6,649 nt of DNA from QHWK01 sp035315685 (lineage in GTDB: Bacteria > Acidobacteriota > Vicinamibacteria > Vicinamibacterales > CAVVIG01), in assembly GCA_035315685.1 (NCBI GenBank), contig DATFXR010000826.1:1-6649 (forward strand). Direction: 5' to 3'. Of this stretch, positions 1 through 5,459 are shown piece by piece. The position numbers and the translations under genes were made by a program. The notes beneath the pieces are model-generated. The model was not told where the DNA came from. It searched no databases and saw only the letters and a program-made list of their open reading frames with translations. The first letter of the stretch is position 1, and each line of letters starts with the position of its first letter.

Positions 1-325
1 GGCTGAATGTCTCGGTTGACGCGGCGAAGATCGCGATTTCCGTGATGCCTGCGGCGGTTGCCCGCTCGAGGCCGGCGAGGTTCGGGACGAGCGCGGTGTA
101 GCGCGTGCCGGCGCGGCGTGTGATGCCGGCACACACCTCAGCCGCATCCGCCATCTGCGGCACCCATTTCGGGCTCACGAACGCGGTCACTTCGATCACC
201 GGAAATCCGGCTGCACTCAGGCGGTCCACGAATTCGATCTTGTCCGGCGTGGACACGATCGCGCGCTCGTTCTGCAGTCCGTCCCGTGGCCCGACCTCGA
301 CGATCGTGACGCGCCTCACGGTCAT
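1..325 (-). CDS. mvaB: Hydroxymethylglutaryl-CoA lyase, N-terminal part (cut by window edge)
   Basis: HMG-CoA lyase cleaves (S)-HMG-CoA to acetoacetate and acetyl-CoA, the last step of leucine breakdown. The visible 108 residues form the start of a DRE-TIM metallolyase barrel. They show EVGPRDGLQNE at residues 10-20, in which R14 and D15 match the catalytic Arg and metal-binding Asp of the family. TAFVSPKWVPQMADA lies in about residues 46-60, followed by LVPNLAGLERA and IAIFAASTETFS. Close agreement with these family signatures makes the call firm. The start ATG overlaps the stop of liuD by four bases (ATGA), and a GGAG lies five bases upstream within the last liuD codons, so translation is probably coupled. 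The catalytic His residues and the GCGGCP-type loop would lie beyond the left edge and cannot be checked. In leucine operons the gene is also called liuE. Confidence 0.95.
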   Translation of the reverse strand, partial: MTVRRVTIVEVGPRDGLQNERAIVSTPDKIEFVDRLSAAGFPVIEVTAFVSPKWVPQMADAAEVCAGITRRAGTRYTALVPNLAGLERATAAGITEIAIFAASTETFS

Positions 326-2073
326 CGCAGCTCCAGCAGCGGCGCGTCGGCCCGTACGAGGTCGCCTTCGCGGCAGAGCACGGCAGCGACGGTCGCGTCG
401 GCGGGGGAGCGCACCGGCAGTTCCATCTTCATCGCTTCGAGCAGCACGAGCGTGTCGCCCTTCTTCACGTGATCACCTGGACGCACATGCACCTTGAGCA
501 CGGTAGCCGGCATGGGTGCCGTGAGCGCGCCGGCCGTCGATCCGCTCGGCCGGCGCCGCGTGGTCCGGGCGGCAGGAGCGGCCGCACGCACGGCGTCGCC
601 GCCATTCCAGGGATCATATTGTGGAAGGCTGCGTGCCGGCCTGCGACTTGCGACTTGCGACTGATGACTGGCGACTTGCGACTGATGACTTGCGACTGCC
701 GACTGCGCAAGCACAGCGAGCGCCGCTCCCTCGCGATCCAGAAAGGCCGTATCGACGGTGCCCCGGCGAAAAGCGTCCGACTCGAGCACGGCGATGAGAA
801 ATCCGAGGTTCGTCCGGATTCCTTCGATACAGAACTCCCTGAGGGCTGCGGCCAGCCGTGCGATCGCAAGGTCGCGGGTCTCGGCCGTGGCGATCACCTT
901 GGCGATCATCGGGTCGTAGTAGATCGACACCTCGCTGCCGGCGGCCGCTCCTGAGTCGACCCGGACGCCCGGCCAGCGCGGCTCGCGATAGTCGCTGAGC
1001 CGCCCGGCTTGCGGCAGAAAATTCTGCGCCGCGTCTTCAGCATACACACGCGCCTCGATCGAATGGCCGCGCTGCGCCAGTTCCGCTTGCGTCCATGGCA
1101 ACGGCGCGCCGGACGCAACCAGCAGCTGCGCGCGCACGAGATCGACGCCGGCGACCTGCTCGGTGATCGGATGCTCCACCTGGAGCCGGGTGTTCATCTC
1201 GAGGAAATAGAAGGCATGGCTCGCGTCGACGAGAAACTCGATCGTGCCGGCGTTGACATAGCCGACGGCGCGCGCTGCGGCGATGGCCGCCTGCGTCATG
1301 CGGTCGCGGAGCCCGGCCGTGATTGCCGGCGACGGGCTTTCCTCGATCACCTTCTGATGTCGCCGCTGCGTCGAGCAGTCACGCTCGAAGAGGTGGACCG
1401 TGTGTCCGTGGTTGTCCGCGAAGATCTGCACCTCGACGTGCCGCGGGCCGTCGACGAGCCGCTCGACGTAGAGAGTGCCGTCTCCAAACGCGGCAAGCGC
1501 CTCGCGGCGCGCCGCCTGGATCGATTCGTCGATCGCCTGCGCGACGCGAACCGTCCGCATGCCTTTGCCGCCACCGCCTGCAGACGCCTTGATGAGCGCG
1601 GGCACACCGATCCGTTCGACCGCCGCGTGAATGCCGTCATCGGATTGATCGGCGGGTGTCTCGCCTGGAACGACCGGCACGCCCGCCTCCGCCGCGATAC
1701 GGCGCGCCTCGATCTTCGAACCCATCTTCGCGATCGCAGTCGGCGGCGGACCGACGAAGATGACGCCGCGTCCGGCGCACGCTGTTGCGAACCGGGCGTT
1801 CTCGGAAAGAAAACCGTATCCCGGGTGGATCGCGTCTGCGCCTGTGGCTGCGGCCGCCTCGATGACTCTCGGAATCGACAGGTAACTCTCAGCCGCGGCG
1901 GCGGGGCCAATCCGCACGCTGCGATCGGCGGCGGCGACGTGCGGCGCGCCGGCGTCCGCGTCAGAGTAGACTGCAATGCTCTCGATGCCGAGCTCGCGAC
2001 AGGCGCGGATGATGCGAACCGCGATCTCTCCGCGATTCGCGATCAGCAGACGCCTGATCATTGCTCCGGTCAT
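322..2073 (-). CDS. liuD: Methylcrotonyl-CoA carboxylase alpha subunit (biotin carboxylase + biotin carrier), BT domain apparently absent
   Basis: This biotin-dependent acyl-CoA carboxylase subunit carboxylates its own biotin with ATP and bicarbonate; LiuB then moves the carboxyl group to 3-methylcrotonyl-CoA. It has 583 residues. The biotin carboxylase domain covers about 5-450, with LIANRGEIAVRI near the start, the ATP-binding GGGGKGM at 166-172, ERDCSTQRRHQK at 230-241 and EMNTRLQVEHP at 292-302. The biotin carrier domain covers about 515-583, with EAMKM and biotinylated Lys549, 34 residues from the end as usual. Between them lies a linker of only about 65 residues that contains two VASHQSQ repeats. 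MCC alpha subunits usually have about 650-670 residues with a BT domain here, so that domain seems lost. Start choice: AGAGGA sits eight bases before the ATG at 2073; the ATG at 2061 (MIRRLLIANRG) is the alternative. The substrate is inferred from the neighbours; without them it could be any acyl-CoA carboxylase alpha subunit. Confidence 0.9.
   Translation of the reverse strand: MTGAMIRRLLIANRGEIAVRIIRACRELGIESIAVYSDADAGAPHVAAADRSVRIGPAAAAESYLSIPRVIEAAAATGADAIHPGYGFLSENARFATACAGRGVIFVGPPPTAIAKMGSKIEARRIAAEAGVPVVPGETPADQSDDGIHAAVERIGVPALIKASAGGGGKGMRTVRVAQAIDESIQAARREALAAFGDGTLYVERLVDGPRHVEVQIFADNHGHTVHLFERDCSTQRRHQKVIEESPSPAITAGLRDRMTQAAIAAARAVGYVNAGTIEFLVDASHAFYFLEMNTRLQVEHPITEQVAGVDLVRAQLLVASGAPLPWTQAELAQRGHSIEARVYAEDAAQNFLPQAGRLSDYREPRWPGVRVDSGAAAGSEVSIYYDPMIAKVIATAETRDLAIARLAAALREFCIEGIRTNLGFLIAVLESDAFRRGTVDTAFLDREGAALAVLAQSAVASHQSQVASHQSQVASRRPARSLPQYDPWNGGDAVRAAAPAARTTRRRPSGSTAGALTAPMPATVLKVHVRPGDHVKKGDTLVLLEAMKMELPVRSPADATVAAVLCREGDLVRADAPLLELR
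331..334 (-). promoter_or_regulatory. Ribosome binding site of mvaB
   Basis: The minus strand reads GGAG, then five bases, then the mvaB ATG. The site lies inside the last codons of liuD, which fits translational coupling across the ATGA stop/start overlap. Confidence 0.6.
641..696 (-). repeat. In-frame 21-bp tandem repeat inside liuD (VASHQSQ units)
   Basis: Two adjacent 21-bp units, at 676-696 and 655-675, differ at one base (position 670). A shorter partial array at 641-654 follows, built from the same TTGCGAC / GTCGCAA core. On the coding strand they read AGTCGCAAGTC-like words and encode VASHQSQ VASHQSQ VASR (LiuD residues 460-477). Because 21 is a multiple of three, the array keeps the frame open. 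The words resemble low-complexity dispersed repeats that I associate with acidobacterial intergenic DNA. The repetition is directly visible; its dispersal elsewhere in the genome is an inference. Confidence 0.9.
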
Positions 2074-2897
2074 CCTCGGCGTCCTCTGGTGGCCTCCGTG
2101 TCCTTGTTCACACTCCAGCTTGGCTTTCGCTTCTCGAGGAATGCGCGCAGTCCTTCCTGTCCCTCAGGTGACACCCGGCGTTCGGCGATTGCCGACGCCG
2201 TCACGGTCAGCGCGTCACCGACGCTGCGCGGCCAGACCTCGGGAATCAGGGCCTTGGCGGCGGCGACCGCGTGAGGACCGGCGCTGAGCAGCTCGTGCAC
2301 GTAGCCGTCCACGGCGCCGTCGAGCTCCGCCTCCGGCACGACGGCGTGTACCAGCCCAATCTCGCGGGCGCGCGCCGCGGAGAAGCGCGCGCCGGTCAGA
2401 AACAGCTCGCGCGCCGCCGATCGGCCGATCTTCGCCAGCGCGAAGGGTGAAATGACCGCCGGCAGGATGCCGAGCTTCGTTTCGGTGAAGCCGAACACTG
2501 CGGATTCCGCCGCCACGACGATATCGCAGACGGCGGCGAGGCCGGCGCCCCCGCCGAGCGCGGCACCGTGCACGCGTCCAATCACGGCGATCGGCAGCCC
2601 GTTGATTGCGGCGAACATCCGCGACGCCGCCTTCGCGTCGTCGAGGTTCTGCTCGCGGCTGTACTGCACCGTCTTCGACATCCAGCTCACGTCGGCGCCG
2701 GCGCAGAACATCTTGCCGGCGCCGGCGATGACGGCGATCCGGATCTCGCCACGCTCAGCTGCGCCCCGCGTGGCGTCGGCCCACGCCGTCAGCTCGGCGA
2801 TGACGTGCTCGTTGAAGGCGTTGCGGACGTCGGGGCGATTCAGCGTCAGCCGCTCGACCGATCCATCGCGCTGTGTTTCGAGAAACTGATAGTCCAT
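2070..2897 (-). CDS. liuC: Methylglutaconyl-CoA hydratase (enoyl-CoA hydratase/isomerase family)
   Basis: This crotonase-fold protein of 275 residues probably hydrates 3-methylglutaconyl-CoA to HMG-CoA, between the LiuB/LiuD carboxylase and MvaB. The oxyanion-hole segment AGAGKMFCAGADVSWM is at about 58-73, and the second one, GRVHGAALGGGAGL, at 107-120. The acidic residue of FGFTETKLGILPAVISPF is Glu139. The first catalytic Glu of typical enoyl-CoA hydratases (GGGxEL) is replaced by Gly119, as I recall for bacterial LiuC proteins, and ADVSWM plus PAVISPF also resemble LiuC. Family members often end near FLEKRKPSW (253-261 here); the last 14 residues are extra and overlap a repeat. The start is the ATG at 2897, where family similarity begins (MDYQFLETQRDGSVERLTLNRP). 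No Shine-Dalgarno sequence is visible before it. The frame stays open far upstream, but that extension runs through the repeat and antisense to liuB, so it is not coding. The stop overlaps the liuD start (ATGA). Confidence 0.9.
   Translation of the reverse strand: MDYQFLETQRDGSVERLTLNRPDVRNAFNEHVIAELTAWADATRGAAERGEIRIAVIAGAGKMFCAGADVSWMSKTVQYSREQNLDDAKAASRMFAAINGLPIAVIGRVHGAALGGGAGLAAVCDIVVAAESAVFGFTETKLGILPAVISPFALAKIGRSAARELFLTGARFSAARAREIGLVHAVVPEAELDGAVDGYVHELLSAGPHAVAAAKALIPEVWPRSVGDALTVTASAIAERRVSPEGQEGLRAFLEKRKPSWSVNKDTEATRGRRG
2074..2104 (-). repeat. Degenerate ACACGGAGG-type repeat spanning the liuC end and liuD leader
   Basis: The minus strand carries three successive purine-rich words, ACACGGAGG, CCACCAGAGG and ACGCCGAGG, directly before the liuD start codon. 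They look like a decayed copy of the ACACGGAGGCCAC-type repeat that I associate with large soil-bacterial genomes. The words encode the DTEATRGRRG tail of LiuC. The near-periodicity is visible; the family assignment is inference. Confidence 0.5.
2082..2087 (-). promoter_or_regulatory. Ribosome binding site of liuD (inside repeat)
   Basis: The minus strand reads AGAGGA followed by eight bases and the ATG at 2073, which is good Shine-Dalgarno spacing. It supports this start over the in-frame ATG at 2061, where GGAG is only two bases away. The motif is part of the ACACGGAGG-like repeat at the end of liuC. Confidence 0.6.
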
Positions 2898-2922
2898 GGA
2901 GCACAATTCGCGGCAAATGGGA

Positions 2923-3002
2923 CGCCACGAAAGCACGAAGACACGAAGATCAAAACCAAACGACGATCCTTCGTGCCTTCGTGCCTTCGTGTCTTCGTGG
3001 CG
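2923..3002. repeat. Imperfect inverted repeat of CACGAAG words between liuB and liuC
   Basis: The left arm (2923-2948) starts CGCCACGAAAGCACGAAG and continues ACACGAAG. The right arm (2969-3002) is built of TTCGTG words and ends TTCGTGGCG. The 26-base left arm matches the reverse complement of the outer right arm at 23 positions, and the loop side of the right arm carries one extra copy of the word. The roughly 20-base spacer is A-rich. It fills most of the 122-bp gap between liuB and liuC, so the transcript could form a long hairpin. No T-run follows it on the minus strand, so it is not a classical terminator. This CACGAAGACACGAAG pattern is familiar to me as a dispersed, non-coding repeat whose false translation gives HEDTKARRHEG-like peptides. 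Confidence 0.85.
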
Positions 3003-3019
3003 GCTCGATCTCCTCCGAC

Positions 3020-4627
3020 CTACATGCGAAACACTCCGAATTTCGCTTCGGTGATCGGTGCGTTGTACGCCATCGACAGGCCGAGCGCCAGCGCCTCGCG
3101 CGTCCTGGCCGGGTCGAGAATCCCGTCGTCCCAGAGGCGCGCGGTAGAGTAGTACGGCGATCCTTCGTGCTCGTACTTCTCCAGAATCGGATCGCGGATC
3201 GACGCTTCTTCCTCGGCGGTGAACGGCTTGCCCTCGCGTTCGAGCTGATCGCGCTTCACCGTCGTCAGTACCGCCGCCGCCTGCTGTGCGCCCATCACCG
3301 AGATGCGCGCGTTGGGCCACATCCACAGCAGCCGCGGCTGGTAGGCGCGGCCGCACATGCCATAGTTGCCGGCACCGAACGATCCGCCGATGATGACGGT
3401 GAACTTCGGCACGACGGAGTTGGCGACTGCGTGGACCATCTTCGCGCCGTCCTTGGCGATTCCGGCGCGCTCGTACTTGGCGCCGACCATGAAGCCGGTG
3501 ATGTTCTGCAGGAACACCAGCGGAATGCCGCGCAGATTGCACAGCTCGATGAAATGCGTCGCCTTCAACGCCGACTCGGAGAACAACACGCCGTTGTTGG
3601 CGACGATGCCTATCAGGAAGCCGTGCAGGCGCGCGAACCCGGTGACGACCGTGGTCGCGTAGCGCTCCTTGAACTCGTCGAAGCGTGAACCGTCGGTGAG
3701 CCGCGCGACGATCTCGCGGACGTCGTACGGCTTGCGAATGTCGGCGTTGACGATTCCGTAGATCTCGCCAGGATCGTGGACCGGTTCCTCGGGCGCGGTC
3801 ATGTCGGCCGGTAGCTGCTTCGCCGTGTTGAGCGTGGAAACGATCGTCCGGCACATCTCGATCGCCTGGTCGTCGTCCTCGGCGAAGTAGTCGGCGACGC
3901 CGGACAGGCGCGTGTGCACGTCGGCGCCGCCAAGTTCCTCCGCCGTGACCTCTTCGCCGGTCGCCGCCTTAACGAGCGGCGGGCCGCCGAGAAAGATCGT
4001 GCCGGTGCCCTTGACGATGATCGTCTCATCGGACATCGCCGGCACGTAGGCGCCGCCGGCCGTGCACGATCCCATCACCGCGGCGATCTGCGGGATGCGC
4101 TCCGCGGACATCCGCGCCTGGTTGAAGAAGATTCGACCGAAATGATCGCGATCGGGAAATACCTCGGCCTGCAGCGGCAGGAACGCGCCGCCCGAGTCGA
4201 CCAGGTAGACACACGGCAGCCGGTTCTGCAGCGCAATCTCCTGCGCGCGAAGGTGTTTCTTGACCGTGATCGGAAAATAGGTGCCGCCCTTGACGGTCGC
4301 GTCGTTCGCGACGATGACCACCTCGCGGCCCGACACGCGTCCGATTCCGGAGACCAGGCCCGCGGCCGGCGCGTCGCCGTCGTACATGTCGCAGGCGGCA
4401 AGCGGCGAGAGCTCGAGAAACGGCGATCCGTCGTCGAGGAGGCGAGCGATGCGTTCGCGCACCGGCAACTTCCCCTGCGCGCGGTGACGCTCGAGATACT
4501 TCGCGCCGCCGCCTTCGCGTGCGGTGGCTTCACGCGCGCGCAGCTCGTCGACGAGCTGCTGCATCCGGTCGCGGTTGGCCTGAAAGGTCGGGTCGGCTGG
4601 GTCGATTCGTGTGTCGAGCGTTACCAT
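3020..4627 (-). CDS. liuB: Methylcrotonyl-CoA carboxylase beta subunit (carboxyltransferase)
   Basis: The carboxyltransferase subunit moves the carboxyl group from biotin on LiuD to 3-methylcrotonyl-CoA, giving 3-methylglutaconyl-CoA. It has 535 residues, the usual length for MCC beta. The N-terminal crotonase-like half shows KYLERHRAQGKLPVRERI (43-60), GGTYFPITVKKHLRAQEIA (114-132), LVDSGGAFLPLQAEVFPDR (142-160) and GSCTAGGAYVPAMSDE (186-201). The C-terminal half shows FLQNITGFMVGAKYE (372-386), GGSFGAGNYGMCGRAY (414-429) and LWMWPNARISVMG (434-446). The TVKKHLRAQEIA, GADVHTR and NYGMCGRAYQPRLLWMWPNARISVMG segments point to MCC rather than propionyl- or acetyl-CoA carboxylase. DSGGAFLP replaces the more common DSGGANLP. 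The start is the ATG at 4627 (MVTLDTRIDPADPTFQANRDRM), which matches family N-termini; an upstream TTG at 4657 is less likely. No strong ribosome binding site is visible. It is the first gene of the operon and diverges from pcm. Confidence 0.95.
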   Translation of the reverse strand: MVTLDTRIDPADPTFQANRDRMQQLVDELRAREATAREGGGAKYLERHRAQGKLPVRERIARLLDDGSPFLELSPLAACDMYDGDAPAAGLVSGIGRVSGREVVIVANDATVKGGTYFPITVKKHLRAQEIALQNRLPCVYLVDSGGAFLPLQAEVFPDRDHFGRIFFNQARMSAERIPQIAAVMGSCTAGGAYVPAMSDETIIVKGTGTIFLGGPPLVKAATGEEVTAEELGGADVHTRLSGVADYFAEDDDQAIEMCRTIVSTLNTAKQLPADMTAPEEPVHDPGEIYGIVNADIRKPYDVREIVARLTDGSRFDEFKERYATTVVTGFARLHGFLIGIVANNGVLFSESALKATHFIELCNLRGIPLVFLQNITGFMVGAKYERAGIAKDGAKMVHAVANSVVPKFTVIIGGSFGAGNYGMCGRAYQPRLLWMWPNARISVMGAQQAAAVLTTVKRDQLEREGKPFTAEEEASIRDPILEKYEHEGSPYYSTARLWDDGILDPARTREALALGLSMAYNAPITEAKFGVFRM

Positions 4628-4657
4628 GCGGGGCGGCCGGCGGCGGACACGGTGCAA

Positions 4658-4663
4658 ATTATG
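4658..4663 (-). promoter_or_regulatory. Possible -10 element for the liu operon
   Basis: In the 84-bp gap between liuB and pcm the minus strand reads CATAAT, one base from the TATAAT consensus, in otherwise GC-rich DNA. It would place the transcript start about 25 bases before liuB. No convincing -35 box sits at the right distance, so the call is tentative. Confidence 0.3.
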
Positions 4664-4711
4664 TCATGGCTTGCCCACCGCAGCTCACCGTCGACAGCGT
4701 CGGGTGAAATC

Positions 4712-5347
4712 ATGAGCGCAGGCTGGATCGACGAGCAGCTCGTCGCACGCGGCATCACGGACGTGCGCGTGCTCGATGCGATGAAGCGCGTGCCGCGCGA
4801 CGCATTCGTGCCGTCGGAATCGCAGCCAGCGGCATATGCCGATCGCGCGCTGCCGATCGGTTGCGGGCAGACGATCTCGCAGCCGTTCATGGTTGCCGCA
4901 ATGACCGAGGCGCTGCGCCTCACCGGCAGCGAGCGCGTGCTCGAGGTCGGCACCGGCTCCGGCTACCAAGCCGCGATTCTCTCCATGCTCGCGCGCGAAG
5001 TGATCACGATCGAACGGCAGCCGGAGCTGGCAGCGGCGGCGCGGCAGACGCTGGCAGCGCTCGAGCGCACGAACGTGATCGTGCTGGCGGGCGACGGCAC
5101 GCTCGGCAGCCCCACGCATGCGCCGTTCGACGCAATCCTCGTCGCCGCCGGCGCACCGCGCATTCCCGACGCCCTCAAGGCGCAGCTGTCACCCGACGGA
5201 GGCCGTCTCGTGATTCCCGTCGGGTCGTCGCATCAGCAGACGCTTCGGATCGTGACGCGGGATGGTGACCGCTTCGTGGACACACCGGGGGTGAGCTGTG
5301 TGTTCGTCCCGCTCATCGGAGCCGAAGGCTGGAGCGAGTTTCCATGA
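4712..5347 (+). CDS. pcm: Protein-L-isoaspartate O-methyltransferase
   Basis: Pcm methylates L-isoaspartyl residues of damaged proteins with S-adenosylmethionine, which starts their repair to aspartate; it acts in the cytoplasm. The protein has 211 residues, typical for the family. It shows EQLVARGITDVRVLDAMKRVPRD (8-30), YADRALPIGCGQTISQP (42-58, containing the family's active-site GQTISQP), the SAM-binding VLEVGTGSGYQAAIL (76-90), acidic E101 in VITIERQPELA, GDGTLG (127-132), FDAILVAAGAP (139-149) and GGRLVIPVG (163-171). It ends in CVFVPLIGAEGW, also typical. The start is the ATG at 4712, with GGTGA about four bases upstream. An in-frame ATG at 4661 would add 17 residues unlike the family. 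The frame stays open further upstream, but that part is antisense to liuB. It has no evident functional link to the leucine genes. Confidence 0.93.
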   Translation: MSAGWIDEQLVARGITDVRVLDAMKRVPRDAFVPSESQPAAYADRALPIGCGQTISQPFMVAAMTEALRLTGSERVLEVGTGSGYQAAILSMLAREVITIERQPELAAAARQTLAALERTNVIVLAGDGTLGSPTHAPFDAILVAAGAPRIPDALKAQLSPDGGRLVIPVGSSHQQTLRIVTRDGDRFVDTPGVSCVFVPLIGAEGWSEFP

Positions 5348-5401
5348 GTCCTAAACCGCTCTCCCGCCACGCGATAACGTGCCTCGTCAGTATAAAAATA
5401 T

Positions 5402-5430
5402 TACACAACCCCAGACTGTGTATTGACACA
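5402..5430. promoter_or_regulatory. Inverted-repeat cluster, possible operator before the response regulator gene
   Basis: TACACA (5402-5407) is followed nine bases later by its exact reverse complement TGTGTA (5417-5422). TGTGT (5417-5421) also pairs with ACACA (5426-5430) across four bases. Three half-sites thus lie in 29 bases and overlap the putative -35 box at 5423-5428. A regulator binding site is plausible, but which protein would bind is unknown. Confidence 0.35.
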
Positions 5431-5450
5431 TTGCGCGTTTTCTATACACT
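5423..5450 (+). promoter_or_regulatory. Probable sigma-70-type promoter of the response regulator gene
   Basis: A perfect TTGACA (5423-5428) is followed after 16 bases by TACACT (5445-5450), which matches four of six bases of TATAAT. The overlapping TATACA at 5443 would give a 14-base spacer. An AT-rich block (5391-5406) lies upstream. Transcription would begin about two to four bases before the ATG at 5460, giving an almost leaderless message, in line with the lack of a Shine-Dalgarno sequence. Confidence 0.5.
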
Positions 5451-5459
5451 CGTTGAGTC

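Noticed and set aside
641..706. Possible CRISPR array
   Set aside because: The units are only 21 bp, directly adjacent with no unique spacers, lie inside a coding sequence, and no cas genes are present.
1009..2274. Long open frame on the plus strand opposite liuD
   Set aside because: It is antisense to a clear carboxylase gene, resembles no known family, and is expected from high-GC codon usage, which leaves few stops in other frames.
2898..3854. Upstream extension of liuC that would fuse it to a further 319 residues
   Set aside because: The extension runs through the CACGAAG repeat and then overlaps liuB in another frame. It is Arg-rich with no family features, and enoyl-CoA hydratase similarity starts at the ATG at 2897.
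3914..4711. Upstream extension of pcm giving a 477-residue protein
   Set aside because: The first 266 residues are antisense to liuB and show no domain; the Pcm family match begins right after the ATG at 4712.
5368..5381. Possible terminator after pcm (CACG-N6-CGTG)
   Set aside because: The stem has only four base pairs and no T-run follows directly, so it is too weak to call.
5348..5459. Sigma-54 (-24/-12) promoter before the response regulator
   Set aside because: No TGGCAC-N5-TTGCA-like match is seen; the sigma-70-type TTGACA box fits better.
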